NCBI RefSeq assembly: GCF_019649055.1
Contig: NW_026570225.1
Location: 1,178,001 to 1,242,000 of the forward strand
Direction of reading: 5' to 3'
From: Paramacrobiotus metropolitanus
Taxonomy: Eukaryota; Tardigrada; Eutardigrada; Parachela; Macrobiotidae
DNA: 64,000 nt
Shown here: one piece after another, positions 54,386 through 62,868 of the stretch
Numbering within the stretch: position 1 is the stretch's first letter
How the letters are laid out: every line of letters starts with the position of its first letter
The notes under the pieces: generated by a model
What the model saw: the letters and a program-made list of their open reading frames with translations, nothing else
The model's database searches: none
What the model was told of the DNA's origin: nothing
Position numbers and translations under genes: made by a program

Positions 54386-54421
54386 TGCGCATCCGTGCAT
54401 TTGCAAATGCACGGATGCGCA
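54386..54421. repeat. Perfect 36-nt palindrome
   Basis: TGCGCATCCGTGCATTTG is followed immediately by its exact reverse complement, with no loop. It sits in a 130-bp tract rich in further GTGC/GCAC and GCGC inverted repeats (54380-54510), between DGAT2 exon 2 and the viral polymerase. It could mark the terminal hairpin region or origin of the element. Confidence 0.85.
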
Positions 54422-54566
54422 TCTGTGCAATTGCGCACATTTGTATTTGCACTGATGCGCACAAGTATATGCGCATGCGCGTAATATTTGCACGCACATA
54501 TGTGTGCATCAGTAAAATTTATTTGTATACTGACTGCACAACAAGGTTCGCTTTGGTTGAATGGCC

Positions 54567-54648
54567 ATGTACCATGGTACATAACCATGTATCATGGTAC
54601 ATGGTCCATGTACGGTTACCATGGTAACACGTACCTGGTGCCAAGTAC
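54567..54648. repeat. Palindrome cluster upstream of viral polymerase
   Basis: In 80 bp: ATGTACCATGGTACAT (54567-54582, perfect), a near copy ending at about 54602, GTTACCATGGTAAC (54615-54628, perfect), and GTACCTGGTGCCAAGTAC (54631-54648). The last differs by one base from 59935-59952. These may be binding sites for an element-encoded or host factor at the polymerase promoter or terminus. Confidence 0.8.
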
Positions 54649-54833
54649 CGTTCATGCGCTCACAGCTTCACAACAAGGCTAACGAACAGGAAAATCTAAT
54701 TTGTTGTGAAACTCGAATCTGCGAGAATTCTGTCGAAACGTTGTGGGAAAGCTGTTTCTAATGCTTAGTAACGTTTCATAGTAATGTTTTAAAGTTCGAA
54801 TTTCTAATTCATTCTGGAGCCTTCTGTATCAAA

Positions 54834-55091
54834 ATGGACCAGTTATCCCAACAAGACCTAGATGATTGTGCACTCTTAGCTTGTTTAGACGACTGGGTGT
54901 ACGATGATGATCGAGAACGCTACACATTATCTGCAACGGATACCCGCGTCTGTGATACCCTAGCAGCAGTTGACGACTTGGTTGCCATTCCCCAAATGGG
55001 AGGACGAAGATTATCGGATGATGACCTGGATCAAGACCCTAACCCACTATTCGATATCGACGAGCATGTTACTATTGAGGAAACTGGGTAG
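54834..55091 (+). CDS. Short acidic ORF, probable polymerase N-terminal exon
   Basis: 85 codons from an ATG, rich in Asp (MDQLSQQDLDDCALLACLDD at the start, DDDLDQDPNPLFDIDEH near the end). It is followed by a potential donor (GG|GTAGAA, 55088) and, 128 nt later, an acceptor-like TTATGTAG in front of the next polymerase-like frame. The phases (2 then 0) do not match, so either splicing differs, a small indel has occurred, or this is a separate small gene. No domain is recognised. Confidence 0.4.
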   Translation: MDQLSQQDLDDCALLACLDDWVYDDDRERYTLSATDTRVCDTLAAVDDLVAIPQMGGRRLSDDDLDQDPNPLFDIDEHVTIEETG

Positions 55092-58000
55092 AAGTTTTCC
55101 AAGAAGTACAAACTTCATTTCAGATGCTTTACAGTTAAAGTAAGCATTAGCCGTATGCGTTACAGTGTAACTCCCTCTTATAAATATGTCTATATTTTTA
55201 TAATGCCTTATGTAGGTTTCTGAGCTCGATCATGTCCCTTTTGTGGATATTCCGTTTGTGTTGACTTTTATCTTGGAGCAAATTTTATATTCTGTATTGC
55301 GGAATATCAGTGACAAAGAGCTAGTTCGTCTGCGTATTGATTCTCATTCACTGGATCGGCCGATTTGGACTCCACCTATTGAGCGGTCACAACTAAACGT
55401 ACAACGATGGATGGACGAAGTCGAGAAGGTACTACAGTCGAACGAAGATTTTGTTCTAGACGACACTTTTGAAATATCAGTGCAGTACACCAAAACTACC
55501 ACGCGGAGGGTGTCGGCGGTTGGTTCCACAATTATTATACCGCAAGTTGAAAAAAATGAAGTCGGTTGTGCATATCAATAACGCTGATAATACATGTATG
55601 GCTCGAGCTCTGGTGTTTGGTAAAGCTTATGCTGACAATGACAAGAAACTGTGTCGACGGCTTCGTCGGGGTAAAAAGCTGCTGCCCAATGAAACCAAGA
55701 AACTAATAAAAAAAGCCGGACTACCGCAAAAAGCGTATGATCTGACAGACATCCCGCGTTTTGAAGCTGTTTTGCCTGGATACCAAATTATCGTTCTTAG
55801 TCTTGACCAAGGGAGCAGCATCGTCTACAGCGGTAAAGTTCAAGACCGTCATATTATCCTGCTGCTGTACGGTCAGCATTTTGATTTGCTACTGTCGCTA
55901 CCGGCTTTTTTTCAAAAATCGCATTGGTGTTTTCACTGTAACAAAGGTTACAACGACCGTCGCACCCACCGCTGCAGCAGCATTTGCCATCAGTGCTTAC
56001 GTTCGGATTGCGAGCGTGATTTAGCAAACCCGATGTACTGTGGCGATTGCAATCGGACCTTTCATGGAGCTGAATGCTTTCAGCGTCACAAAGCAGTTCC
56101 CAAGAGCAAGAATGCAAGAAACCTGTGCAGTACGATAACAGTATGTAAACAGTGTCAGTGTGTGGTATCGCTGCGAAACCGAAAGGGATCCAATAATCAC
56201 CAATGCGGAGAAATCTACTGCAAGAATTGCAACATCCATGTCTTGTCGGAAACGCACCAGTGTTTTATGAAACCGCATGTTGTGACTACGGAGGAATGGC
56301 AAAAGAATTAAAACGCTCAGTGCCTGTTTTTTGACTTTGAGACGTTCGTCGGGGATGATGGTCAACTAGTGCCGAACTTGGCAGTCGTTCAAGATGATGC
56401 AGGGACTCAGTGGACTTTTCCGTCTGCCAATGAACCTTTATTGACGAACATTACTGACAAATTATGCGAATTTCTTATACACGAAAATCACCGTGGACGT
56501 TACGTAATCGCCCATAACTTCAAAGCATTTGATGGATACTTTATTTTACAATGGCTCTTGAAAAACGGTATAACCCCCAAAGTTATTATGAACGGTGGAA
56601 AGATCCTACAGTTGGACGTCCCGGGTTATGATATCCACTTTCGTGACAGCATAAATTACAATCCACAAAAATTAGCAAAATGGCCGGCAACGTTTGGACT
56701 ACCAGACATTAGTAAAGGTACCTTTCCCCACAAGTTCAACCGCCCAGAAAATTGGGACCGTGTTGTGCCGTATCCTAGTATGGATGAATACGGGTTCCGC
56801 ACGATGGACAAGAATGCGCAAATCGCATTTAAAGAGTGGTATGATGCCGATGTTTGCGCCAAAAACGGTCTTTTTGATTTTCGCAAAGAATTCCTTACTT
56901 ACTGCGAAAATGATGTCACCGTTTTACGCATATGTTGCCAGCAATTTCGTACTTTGTTTATGGAAATCAGCAATGGTCTTTGTCCCTTCACCTCCGCTCT
57001 GACGATCGCTGGACTGTGCAACTTGTTCTGGCGCTCTTTTATCCTAAAACCAAACCAAATTGGTTTGGTACCACAACAACGGTTTGCCCGCAATCGCTTG
57101 CAATCAGTCAAGGCAATGAAATGGATTTGGTGGATGGAAAACGAAGATAATTGCGTCATTCAATCTGTGGTTTCCGGGACCGAACAGAAAATCGGTCCAT
57201 ACTATGTGGATGGATACCGAGAAAACGCTGGTCACATCTACGAATTTTATGGATGCTGGTACCATGGATGCCCGTTCTGTATGGACCCAGAGACAGTACA
57301 CCCTTTTCGGAACCTACCAATGCGTGACATCTACCAGGAGACGCTAGACCGCGAGCACTACCTCCGTTCTATGGGTCATCCCGTAACCACTGTTTGGGAA
57401 CATGATTTTGATGCTAGCGTCCGCATCGATTCCGAAATGCGTAAATTCAATAATAACATAAAAATTACACAACCGCTGAACCCTCGGGAGGCGTTTTATG
57501 GTGGTCGGACAAATGCCGTGCGATTGTTGCATACCGTGACTGCCGATGAACAGATCAAGTATTTTGATGTCAACAGTGAATATCCTTTTGTCAACAAAAA
57601 TCGCCGGTATCCGCTAGGACATCCTATTATTTTAACTAAGAACTTTCAAGACATTCGTGAATATTTTGGTTTGGTCCATTGCACAGTACTACCACCGGGA
57701 GACTTGTGGTTACCCATTTTACCATACCGTTGTAACGGCAAGCTGACCTTTCCGTTATGTGCAACATGTGTTAAAGAACAGAACACAAAAAAATGTGACC
57801 ACTCGGATTTGGAAAGGGAAATAACGGGAACGTGGTGTACGCCAGAGTTACATGCTGCATTGGATCGGGGATACATTGTCACCAGGATATACGAAGTGTG
57901 GCATTACGAAACATTCGATGATCATCTTTTCAAAGAGTACATTGACCGCTTTTTGAAAATCAAAACTGAAGCCAGCGGATGGCCAGCGGGTATCACTACA

Positions 58001-58322
58001 GAAATTGAAAAGCGAAATTATATTTCTGATTTTGAAGAACGAGAAGGAGTCAAGTTAGATTACAGTAAAGTCAAAGAAATCCCGGCCTACGTGCTTTAGC
58101 CAAGTTATGCCTGAACAGCTTTTGGGGCCGACTAGGAATACAGGACAACAAACTGAATACCATGTACATCCATGACCCCAAAACATTTTATGAAATGCTA
58201 TTTTCCGGCAAACATCATGTGCATTCCTGGGATCTCTTTGATGACAACGTCGTGCAGATCACGTACACCAAAGAAGATGGTTTTATCGAGCAGAATCCGA
58301 ATACGAATGTCGTCTTGGCCGC

Positions 58323-58379
58323 GTAAGTTTTGTAAAAACTTTGCTCAGCAAACAGAGGTTTACTCTATTTTTACATTAG
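58323..58379 (+). other. Intron 1 within viral polymerase
   Basis: 57 nt with donor GTAAGT and acceptor TTACATTAG. It joins phase 2 coding (GCC GC) to G TTT ACC ACC. Without removal the frame stops shortly after. Its length is close to the smallest host introns here (60 nt in TUT1). Confidence 0.85.
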
Positions 58380-58459
58380 GTTTACCACCTGTTGGGCACG
58401 ACTGCATCTATACCAGTTTATGGATATGGTTAAAGAGCGCCTCTTGTATTTCGACACAG

Positions 58460-58516
58460 GTATTTAACTGTAACAAATGTTTTAACAGTATTGTTTTGAG
58501 TTTATTTGCTCTGTAG
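58460..58516 (+). other. Intron 2 within viral polymerase, splitting motif C
   Basis: 57 nt, donor GTATTT after GAC ACA G, acceptor GCTCTGTAG before AT TCC ATT. It interrupts the second catalytic Asp codon of the DTDS motif, so active polymerase can only come from spliced RNA. Confidence 0.85.
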
Positions 58517-58922
58517 ATTCCATTTTCTTTGTGTCAAAACCGGGATGGTCTGACCCTCCTACTGGTCGATTTTTGGGGGATTTAACCGATGAACTGAAAC
58601 CTGGACAACATATTACGCAGTTTGTCAGCTTGGGCGCCAAGACCTATGCCTACACGGCAAACAATGGACATTCGGTAGTCAAAATCAAGGGATTCACCAT
58701 TAATAATCGGATTAAAGAGAAAATTGACCTGGAGTCCATGATGAATATTCTACATACTTCTGGTTGTATTGATGTGCATTATGATGACGTTATTAAACGT
58801 GTAAAGTCAAAACTTGTTTTGTCCAATAGCGATATTACTAAGCGTTTGCAAGTGACGTATGATAAGCGGCGCATTACGCAAGACTGGAATACTGTTCCAT
58901 ACGGATAAACAATTGAATAAAT

Positions 58923-59495
58923 TTATTGCATTGCAATCATTCGACCGACAAAGTCTACAGATATTTGTATGTCATGCATTTCTTTCAATCCCAAAAAGTT
59001 GCACTTTCCCGATGGAAAGAGCACAGCAGTACACCAAGGCAATTTTATACGTAAACCACTAAACAATTCAGGAGTATATTCCAACTTGTAATGTTGACTA
59101 AATTTCTCAATATGTATACGTTTATCAAAATCATGACTGACAACAATGTTAACAATTCGAAATCCCGAAACGATACAACGGTACCCAATTGATTGAAGAA
59201 TGCTGGTAAACTTGTCGACCAATTCTCTGGCAGCAGACTCCGAACGAGCGCCATTGACCGTGATTTTTCCGTTGGAATAAAGTTGGCAATGTGCTTTATA
59301 GGGAGACAGAATACGAAGGAGTAAGCCGGAAAATTTGCGGGGAATATACTGCGCCATCGGTATTTTCTTTTCAATCTTTTTCAGATTGAATGTAGTGTTT
59401 AAATCCGCAACGGCAACGACATTCATGATGTTTGGTATGGCAGTAGAACCACAAGCCGAACCGAATAGCTTTGCGCAATGTTGTTTGGGGCGCAT
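58923..59495 (-). CDS. Element-encoded TATA-binding protein (TBP) homologue
   Basis: 190 codons, uninterrupted. It has the two-repeat TBP saddle. Repeat 1 runs from NVVAVADLNTTFNLKKIEKK through IPRKFSGLLLRI to LYSNGKITVNGARSE. Repeat 2 runs from FRIVNIVVSHDF through IHIEKF, YTPELFSGLRIKL and TAVLFPSGKCNFLGLK. Counterparts of the two DNA-contacting Asn (NVV, NIV) are kept, as are three of the four intercalating Phe positions (KFSG, LFSG, LFPSGK), with Tyr in the fourth (LYSNGK). These identify a true TBP-like minor-groove binder. The stirrup and H2 surfaces are divergent from cellular TBP. There are no introns. The start overlaps the preceding minus-strand gene by 125 nt in another frame; an internal Met at NIMNVV is an alternative start. 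It presumably directs transcription of element genes by host RNA polymerase II. Confidence 0.88.
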   Translation of the reverse strand: MRPKQHCAKLFGSACGSTAIPNIMNVVAVADLNTTFNLKKIEKKIPMAQYIPRKFSGLLLRILSPYKAHCQLYSNGKITVNGARSESAARELVDKFTSILQSIGYRCIVSGFRIVNIVVSHDFDKRIHIEKFSQHYKLEYTPELFSGLRIKLPWCTAVLFPSGKCNFLGLKEMHDIQISVDFVGRMIAMQ

Positions 59496-59874
59496 CCGTT
59501 AGACGGTGATAGACGGGGCAACCTAGTTCTTCAAGGTTTAACACTTGAGGCACATAACGCTCGAGTGAACGGCACTTTTCCAAACCCATGGCATAGAAAA
59601 TTAGCTCACTAGGACGGCCAATACGGTTAAACATGTCTTCCAAGGCAACTGTCACTTGATTGCATCGATAGTCACCAAAGGTGCTCCAGAGAAGTCCATG
59701 AGAATGTTTGGCCTGTTTCTGCAACTCGCGAGCGTGTTTACTGGCTGAGCGTGGTAAGCTGAAGGTGTACTGCCCACTGTCATGTTTTTCTGAACACGAG
59801 AAGGCCAACTGTTTGATATATGGGACCTTCTCAATTATAAACCAATCAGCATCTAAAATACATGGCAGAGCCAT
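59371..59874 (-). CDS. Uncharacterised element protein with Cys/His tail
   Basis: About 167 residues if started at ATG 59874 (MALPCILDADWFIIEK). The frame is open upstream to 60060, but that start would overlap the divergent PC4-like gene, so I prefer the downstream Met. Visible features: an N-terminal acidic beta-strand-like start, a central HGLLWSTFGDYRC, IFYAMGLEKCRSLERYVPQV, and a Cys/His-rich end (CHTKHHECRCRCGFKHY). The arrangement resembles small proteins often found beside pPolB in invertebrate elements, possibly an RNase H/exonuclease-like fold, but the catalytic set is not clear. It overlaps the TBP gene by 125 nt, suggesting one minus-strand transcript. Confidence 0.6.
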   Translation of the reverse strand: MALPCILDADWFIIEKVPYIKQLAFSCSEKHDSGQYTFSLPRSASKHARELQKQAKHSHGLLWSTFGDYRCNQVTVALEDMFNRIGRPSELIFYAMGLEKCRSLERYVPQVLNLEELGCPVYHRLTDAPQTTLRKAIRFGLWFYCHTKHHECRCRCGFKHYIQSEKD

Positions 59875-60050
59875 GGTCAAGACTAGACTGAAATAAACAA
59901 CTCGTTTATCACTTGGCAACAGCGTCGGGTTATGGTACCTGGTGCCAGGTACTTTACCTGGCACCATGTACCACAGTTCACCTTCAGACATTTGTTTTAC
60001 AACTTGCGTGCGCTCAAAATACACTTCTTTTGAGTTCTGTTCTGACAAAA
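59875..60050. promoter_or_regulatory. Divergent promoter region with hairpin palindrome
   Basis: 176 bp between the minus-strand genes and the PC4-like gene. It contains GTACCTGGTGCCAGGTAC (59935-59952, eight-bp arms), overlapping a second hairpin GGTGCCAGGTA-CTT-TACCTGGCACC. The first 13 bases recur exactly at 54631-54643 upstream of the polymerase. This is a candidate operator or origin of the element. Confidence 0.6.
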
Positions 60051-60890
60051 ATGGAACCATCTCTAAAACGCCGCCGTTCAGACACGAAACCTAAAATGCC
60101 ACCCGTCAACAAGACTAAGTGCAGTGTCGAGAAGACTCATTCTCGTTTAGCCTTCACAAAAAATGGCCGTCCTGTGTATCGTCTGGGCAACGAGAAATTT
60201 GTGCATGTCGATTATCAGTGGGAAGAAACTCGAATTTTTATTGGTGAAGGGAAGGAAAGACCGGTAGGGAAATGGAAACAGACGTAGGCGAATACGATTA
60301 GCCTTACCAAAAGAGGATTCATGCGCTTGGTATCGTTACTGCTGACGGGAAAAGCCGATCCGGATAATTCCAATGGAAATTTGCCTCCGTTATTCTTACT
60401 GGACCGAGGGGTGTACTTCAGCTGGAGCCGTCCTAACGTTGCCATCCTTCGCCGCTATCAGCGGTCTCAGGAAGGTGATTTGATGCCCACGAGAAACGGG
60501 ATTTCATTGAACGAGAAGTGCTACGAAGCGTTAAAAGAACTCATACGGGATTTCACTCTCTTTAAACATATTGTCAGTGTGGACGAAATCGTTGAGGATG
60601 TGGATGCTGATAAGAAAGGTTTTTGTCATGAGAAGTTGTGCGACGCTATTGTTGATGCTATGGTGAAACTAGTTCATGAACGATGCCCCGATTTCCGGGA
60701 CGTGTTAACGGATACGGAATGGAAAGATGCTGTTCAACGTCTGTTGGATGCTGGTTTTGTGCATGGCATTTTGTTTGGTTTTGAAGAACTGAGCTTTAAG
60801 CAAGCTTTAAGTTTGGATGTGGTGAAGTATTTGGATACACATGAAAATCAAATCCGTATGCAGGTAAACTGCTCTCTGAACCAAGTGTAA
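60051..60890 (+). pseudogene. PC4/p15 transcriptional-coactivator-like protein, one in-frame stop
   Basis: One reading frame of 280 codons interrupted only by TAG at 60285-60287. The N-terminus is basic (LKRRRSDTKPKM, a likely nuclear localisation signal). Residues about 40-105 match the PC4 ssDNA-binding fold: YRLGNEKFVHVDYQWEETRI, then after the stop ISLTKRGFMRLVSLL, corresponding to the strand-strand-strand-helix order of PC4. The C-terminal 170 residues are helical and unrecognised. PC4 proteins bind melted DNA and stimulate RNA polymerase II or replication. The gene diverges from the minus-strand genes and its ATG lies 177 bp from theirs. The stop falls inside the fold, so without suppression the domain is lost; a downstream restart (ATG about 60321) would lack the first strands. 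Confidence 0.72.
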
Positions 60891-60984
60891 CTTAGGATTT
60901 CTGTAATACATCTTTTGGTTTTCACTACAGTATAACAAGGTTTTTTTTCTATTTATTGTCATGAACAAATCATTTTTGCATGGT

Positions 60985-61497
60985 TTATTTCATTAATCGT
61001 TGACATATCTGACGGAGAAAAGATCCGTCAACTAGTGCTGTATTGATATCAAAAAAAGAATTTACATACTGACACACCATCTTGTCGTTGCTTATTCGAT
61101 TATCGGTAAATAAATGTACAATGTTAGTGAAAGATTCGCCGCTAGCGCGTCTCAAAACAAAAAATAAGCAATATTGACCACACACGGTACTATATTCGGA
61201 CTGAAACTGTTCGTCTTGACAGACAATAGTATTATTCTGAGCAAGCATAGAGAAGTGCTGAGAATACGTTTCCAACGCTTTACCATACGAATCAAACACT
61301 TCCAAGATTCCCGCTTGGGTTTGAAGCAAAACAATCCAGTGCGCGCCATTTTGGTCAGAGGGGTCCGTGTTAACTACACATGCTCCAGGGTACGGAGCTA
61401 AACATGGCGGAACTTGGTCACTAGCAATCACACCGCGAAACAGCTGGGTAGTAACAGGATTTCCCTGCAGACAGTGGTGAATCTGCTCCGTGTTCAT
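60985..61497 (-). CDS. Adenain-like cysteine protease
   Basis: 170 codons, intact. It is a maturation protease of the adenovirus/Polinton type (C5/ULP clan). The triad is readable: His in GAHWIVLL, acidic residue in EVFDSYG, and Gln and Cys in STVCGQYCLFFV. VVNTDPSDQNG before the His is also typical. It would cleave capsid precursors during assembly. Its ATG overlaps the stop of the capsid gene (ATGA), which indicates co-transcription in the minus-strand virion block. It is convergent with the PC4-like gene, 94 bp away. Confidence 0.93.
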   Translation of the reverse strand: MNTEQIHHCLQGNPVTTQLFRGVIASDQVPPCLAPYPGACVVNTDPSDQNGAHWIVLLQTQAGILEVFDSYGKALETYSQHFSMLAQNNTIVCQDEQFQSEYSTVCGQYCLFFVLRRASGESFTNIVHLFTDNRISNDKMVCQYVNSFFDINTALVDGSFLRQICQRLMK

Positions 61498-62693
61498 GTT
61501 GAGAAATCCGCAATTAACTGGCGATGTTGATTAATTTCGATGATGCTGTCGTAAATCAGCATGCACACCATCATGATTGTTGTCGTCAATGGTTTCGCAA
61601 AGGAAACTGATACGCTCAGATTTCCTTGTTTTATCAAGGTCAAAGGTCCACGGCCAGTATGTCCCGGTGTAAGGTCAAAACCAAATACGGTATATCCTTG
61701 ATTATATTCGGTGCGGTTGAACGGTAGTCCGCCTTGCAAACTCGGTCGATATCCCAAAGTATCGAGCAAACCATCGTAGCACTCCAAGGATAGGTTGTGC
61801 TCAAAATCACTTACATAAGGTTTGCTAGGGTAGCTCTGACCATCGACTTCCACACTAAGTTGCGTAATGTTGAAATGTTGAAAGTTGAACGGATTCTTCT
61901 TAATAGATCCGTGGAAATCTTCGCTATCGACAAATCCAACGAACACGACTTTGGGTATTTGCCCAGTCTGTAGATTGCTGACCACGGTGCTTTGCGTCTT
62001 TTGCGGAATGTCCGATACGCGCATAACTATCCGTTCGACATGATATTTGACGGTTTTCTTTAACAATTCACCAGCAACAGCTGTCAGAAAATCCGGTGAG
62101 GGAATGTAGCGTCGGATAGACAACCGAGCATTGCGAACGAAGGGCTTAAACGTTTTCGTGGCATCTTTATCCCACATACGCAGGGCAAATTCAGGGCGGC
62201 TTACTACTAGCCGGATATTGACGGGAACACCCGTGCACAGTGGTTTACTTTGATCGAACAAGTCAGAAAACAATCTTCCAGAAAGTTGAACATATTGTCC
62301 GGTTTGAAATAAGGCTTTGCGGCTCTTTTCTCCTTGATTGGAGGTCTCATCGTTATGTTTTGCCGGTGTATCCAAATAGAAAGCAGCCGAAGTTAACTGG
62401 CTACTTTGAGCCTTTTTGCTATGCGATAGCAATGACTCAAAGTATGCTCGGTACGGATAGAACGTGGCGGCATCCGAGATCAGTCGATTGGCTACTGTAA
62501 CATGACATGATGAGAAGAGCGAGTGCAAGAAATTATTGACCGGTGCCACCCCATCATCCGCGGTTACCAATTCCCAGTCACCGGTAGTTTTACGCACTTT
62601 GATACCCACTTCCAACTCCAATATCATATCTGCCAAACTGAGCAGACCAGCTGTACTAGGTGGAATAAAGAAATATATCGCCAGCAGATCCAT
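61494..62693 (-). CDS. Major capsid-like protein (F54H12.2 family), main frame
   Basis: 399 codons open from an internal ATG. It matches the F54H12.2-like family of invertebrate element capsid proteins: VAPVNNFLHSLFSSCHV, FYPYRAYFESLLSH, NPFNFQHFNITQL, YTVFGFDLTPGHTG, IKQGNLSVSVSFAKPL and a terminal IDSIIEIN-type strand. A double-jelly-roll hexon role is inferred from family context. The usual N-terminal segment is missing from this frame and is found in an overlapping frame just upstream (62656-62829), so the complete gene is frameshifted near 62670. Confidence 0.85.
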   Translation of the reverse strand: MDLLAIYFFIPPSTAGLLSLADMILELEVGIKVRKTTGDWELVTADDGVAPVNNFLHSLFSSCHVTVANRLISDAATFYPYRAYFESLLSHSKKAQSSQLTSAAFYLDTPAKHNDETSNQGEKSRKALFQTGQYVQLSGRLFSDLFDQSKPLCTGVPVNIRLVVSRPEFALRMWDKDATKTFKPFVRNARLSIRRYIPSPDFLTAVAGELLKKTVKYHVERIVMRVSDIPQKTQSTVVSNLQTGQIPKVVFVGFVDSEDFHGSIKKNPFNFQHFNITQLSVEVDGQSYPSKPYVSDFEHNLSLECYDGLLDTLGYRPSLQGGLPFNRTEYNQGYTVFGFDLTPGHTGRGPLTLIKQGNLSVSVSFAKPLTTTIMMVCMLIYDSIIEINQHRQLIADFST

Positions 62694-62829
62694 TGTCGGT
62701 CAAAATTGTTGTTGGGTTTAGTTTTTCGTGTTCGGTACGCCAGCGGTCCGTCAATGTAGCCGGCAAGGCAAACAGTTGATTTTCCAGCTGCATGGCCGGT
62801 TCGGAATGTTCCATCATGAGCATTGCCAT
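62656..62829 (-). pseudogene. Frameshifted N-terminus of the capsid gene
   Basis: 57 codons from an ATG at 62829, in a different frame from the main capsid ORF, ending at TAG 62656. It contains QLENQLFALPATLTDRW and a following segment that match the position and style of the family N-terminus. The two frames are collinear across about 62660-62680, where a single-base change in a T/A-rich run would explain the shift. It begins 39 bp after the stop of the small basic protein. Confidence 0.65.
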
Positions 62830-62868
62830 TGTTTAGAAAAAGTCCGGAATGCTGGTTGGCGGAATACG

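Larger units (their letters stand above)
55216..58908 (+). pseudogene. Protein-primed family B DNA polymerase (pPolB), broken, with two introns
   Basis: The replicative polymerase of the element. A Cys/His-rich N-terminal zinc region (about 55925-56280, CFHCNKGY, CGDCNRTFHG, CKNC) precedes the exonuclease: Exo I FFDFET (near 56333), Exo II NFKAFDGYF, Exo III YCENDVTVL. Palm motifs are A (FDVNSEYP, near 57563), B (KLCLNSFWG, near 58102) and C (YFDTDS). The end LQVTYDKR...VPYG is typical of the family. Breaks: the reading frame shifts within an A-run near 55550, an in-frame TAA interrupts at 56309-56311 just before Exo I, and the frame shifts again near 58078 just before motif B. Two 57-nt GT-AG introns (58323-58379, 58460-58516) are phase-consistent. 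The second divides the motif C codons. The gene ends 14 bp before the convergent TBP gene. Confidence 0.9.

Noticed and set aside
59913-60050. Upstream extension of the PC4-like ORF before ATG 60051
   Set aside because: The extension lacks an ATG and runs through the palindromic divergent promoter. The first ATG with a basic N-terminus is more likely.
59875-60060. Longer N-terminus for the Cys/His-tailed protein starting at 60060
   Set aside because: It would read through the hairpin palindromes and overlap the start of the divergent gene. ATG 59874 is better placed.
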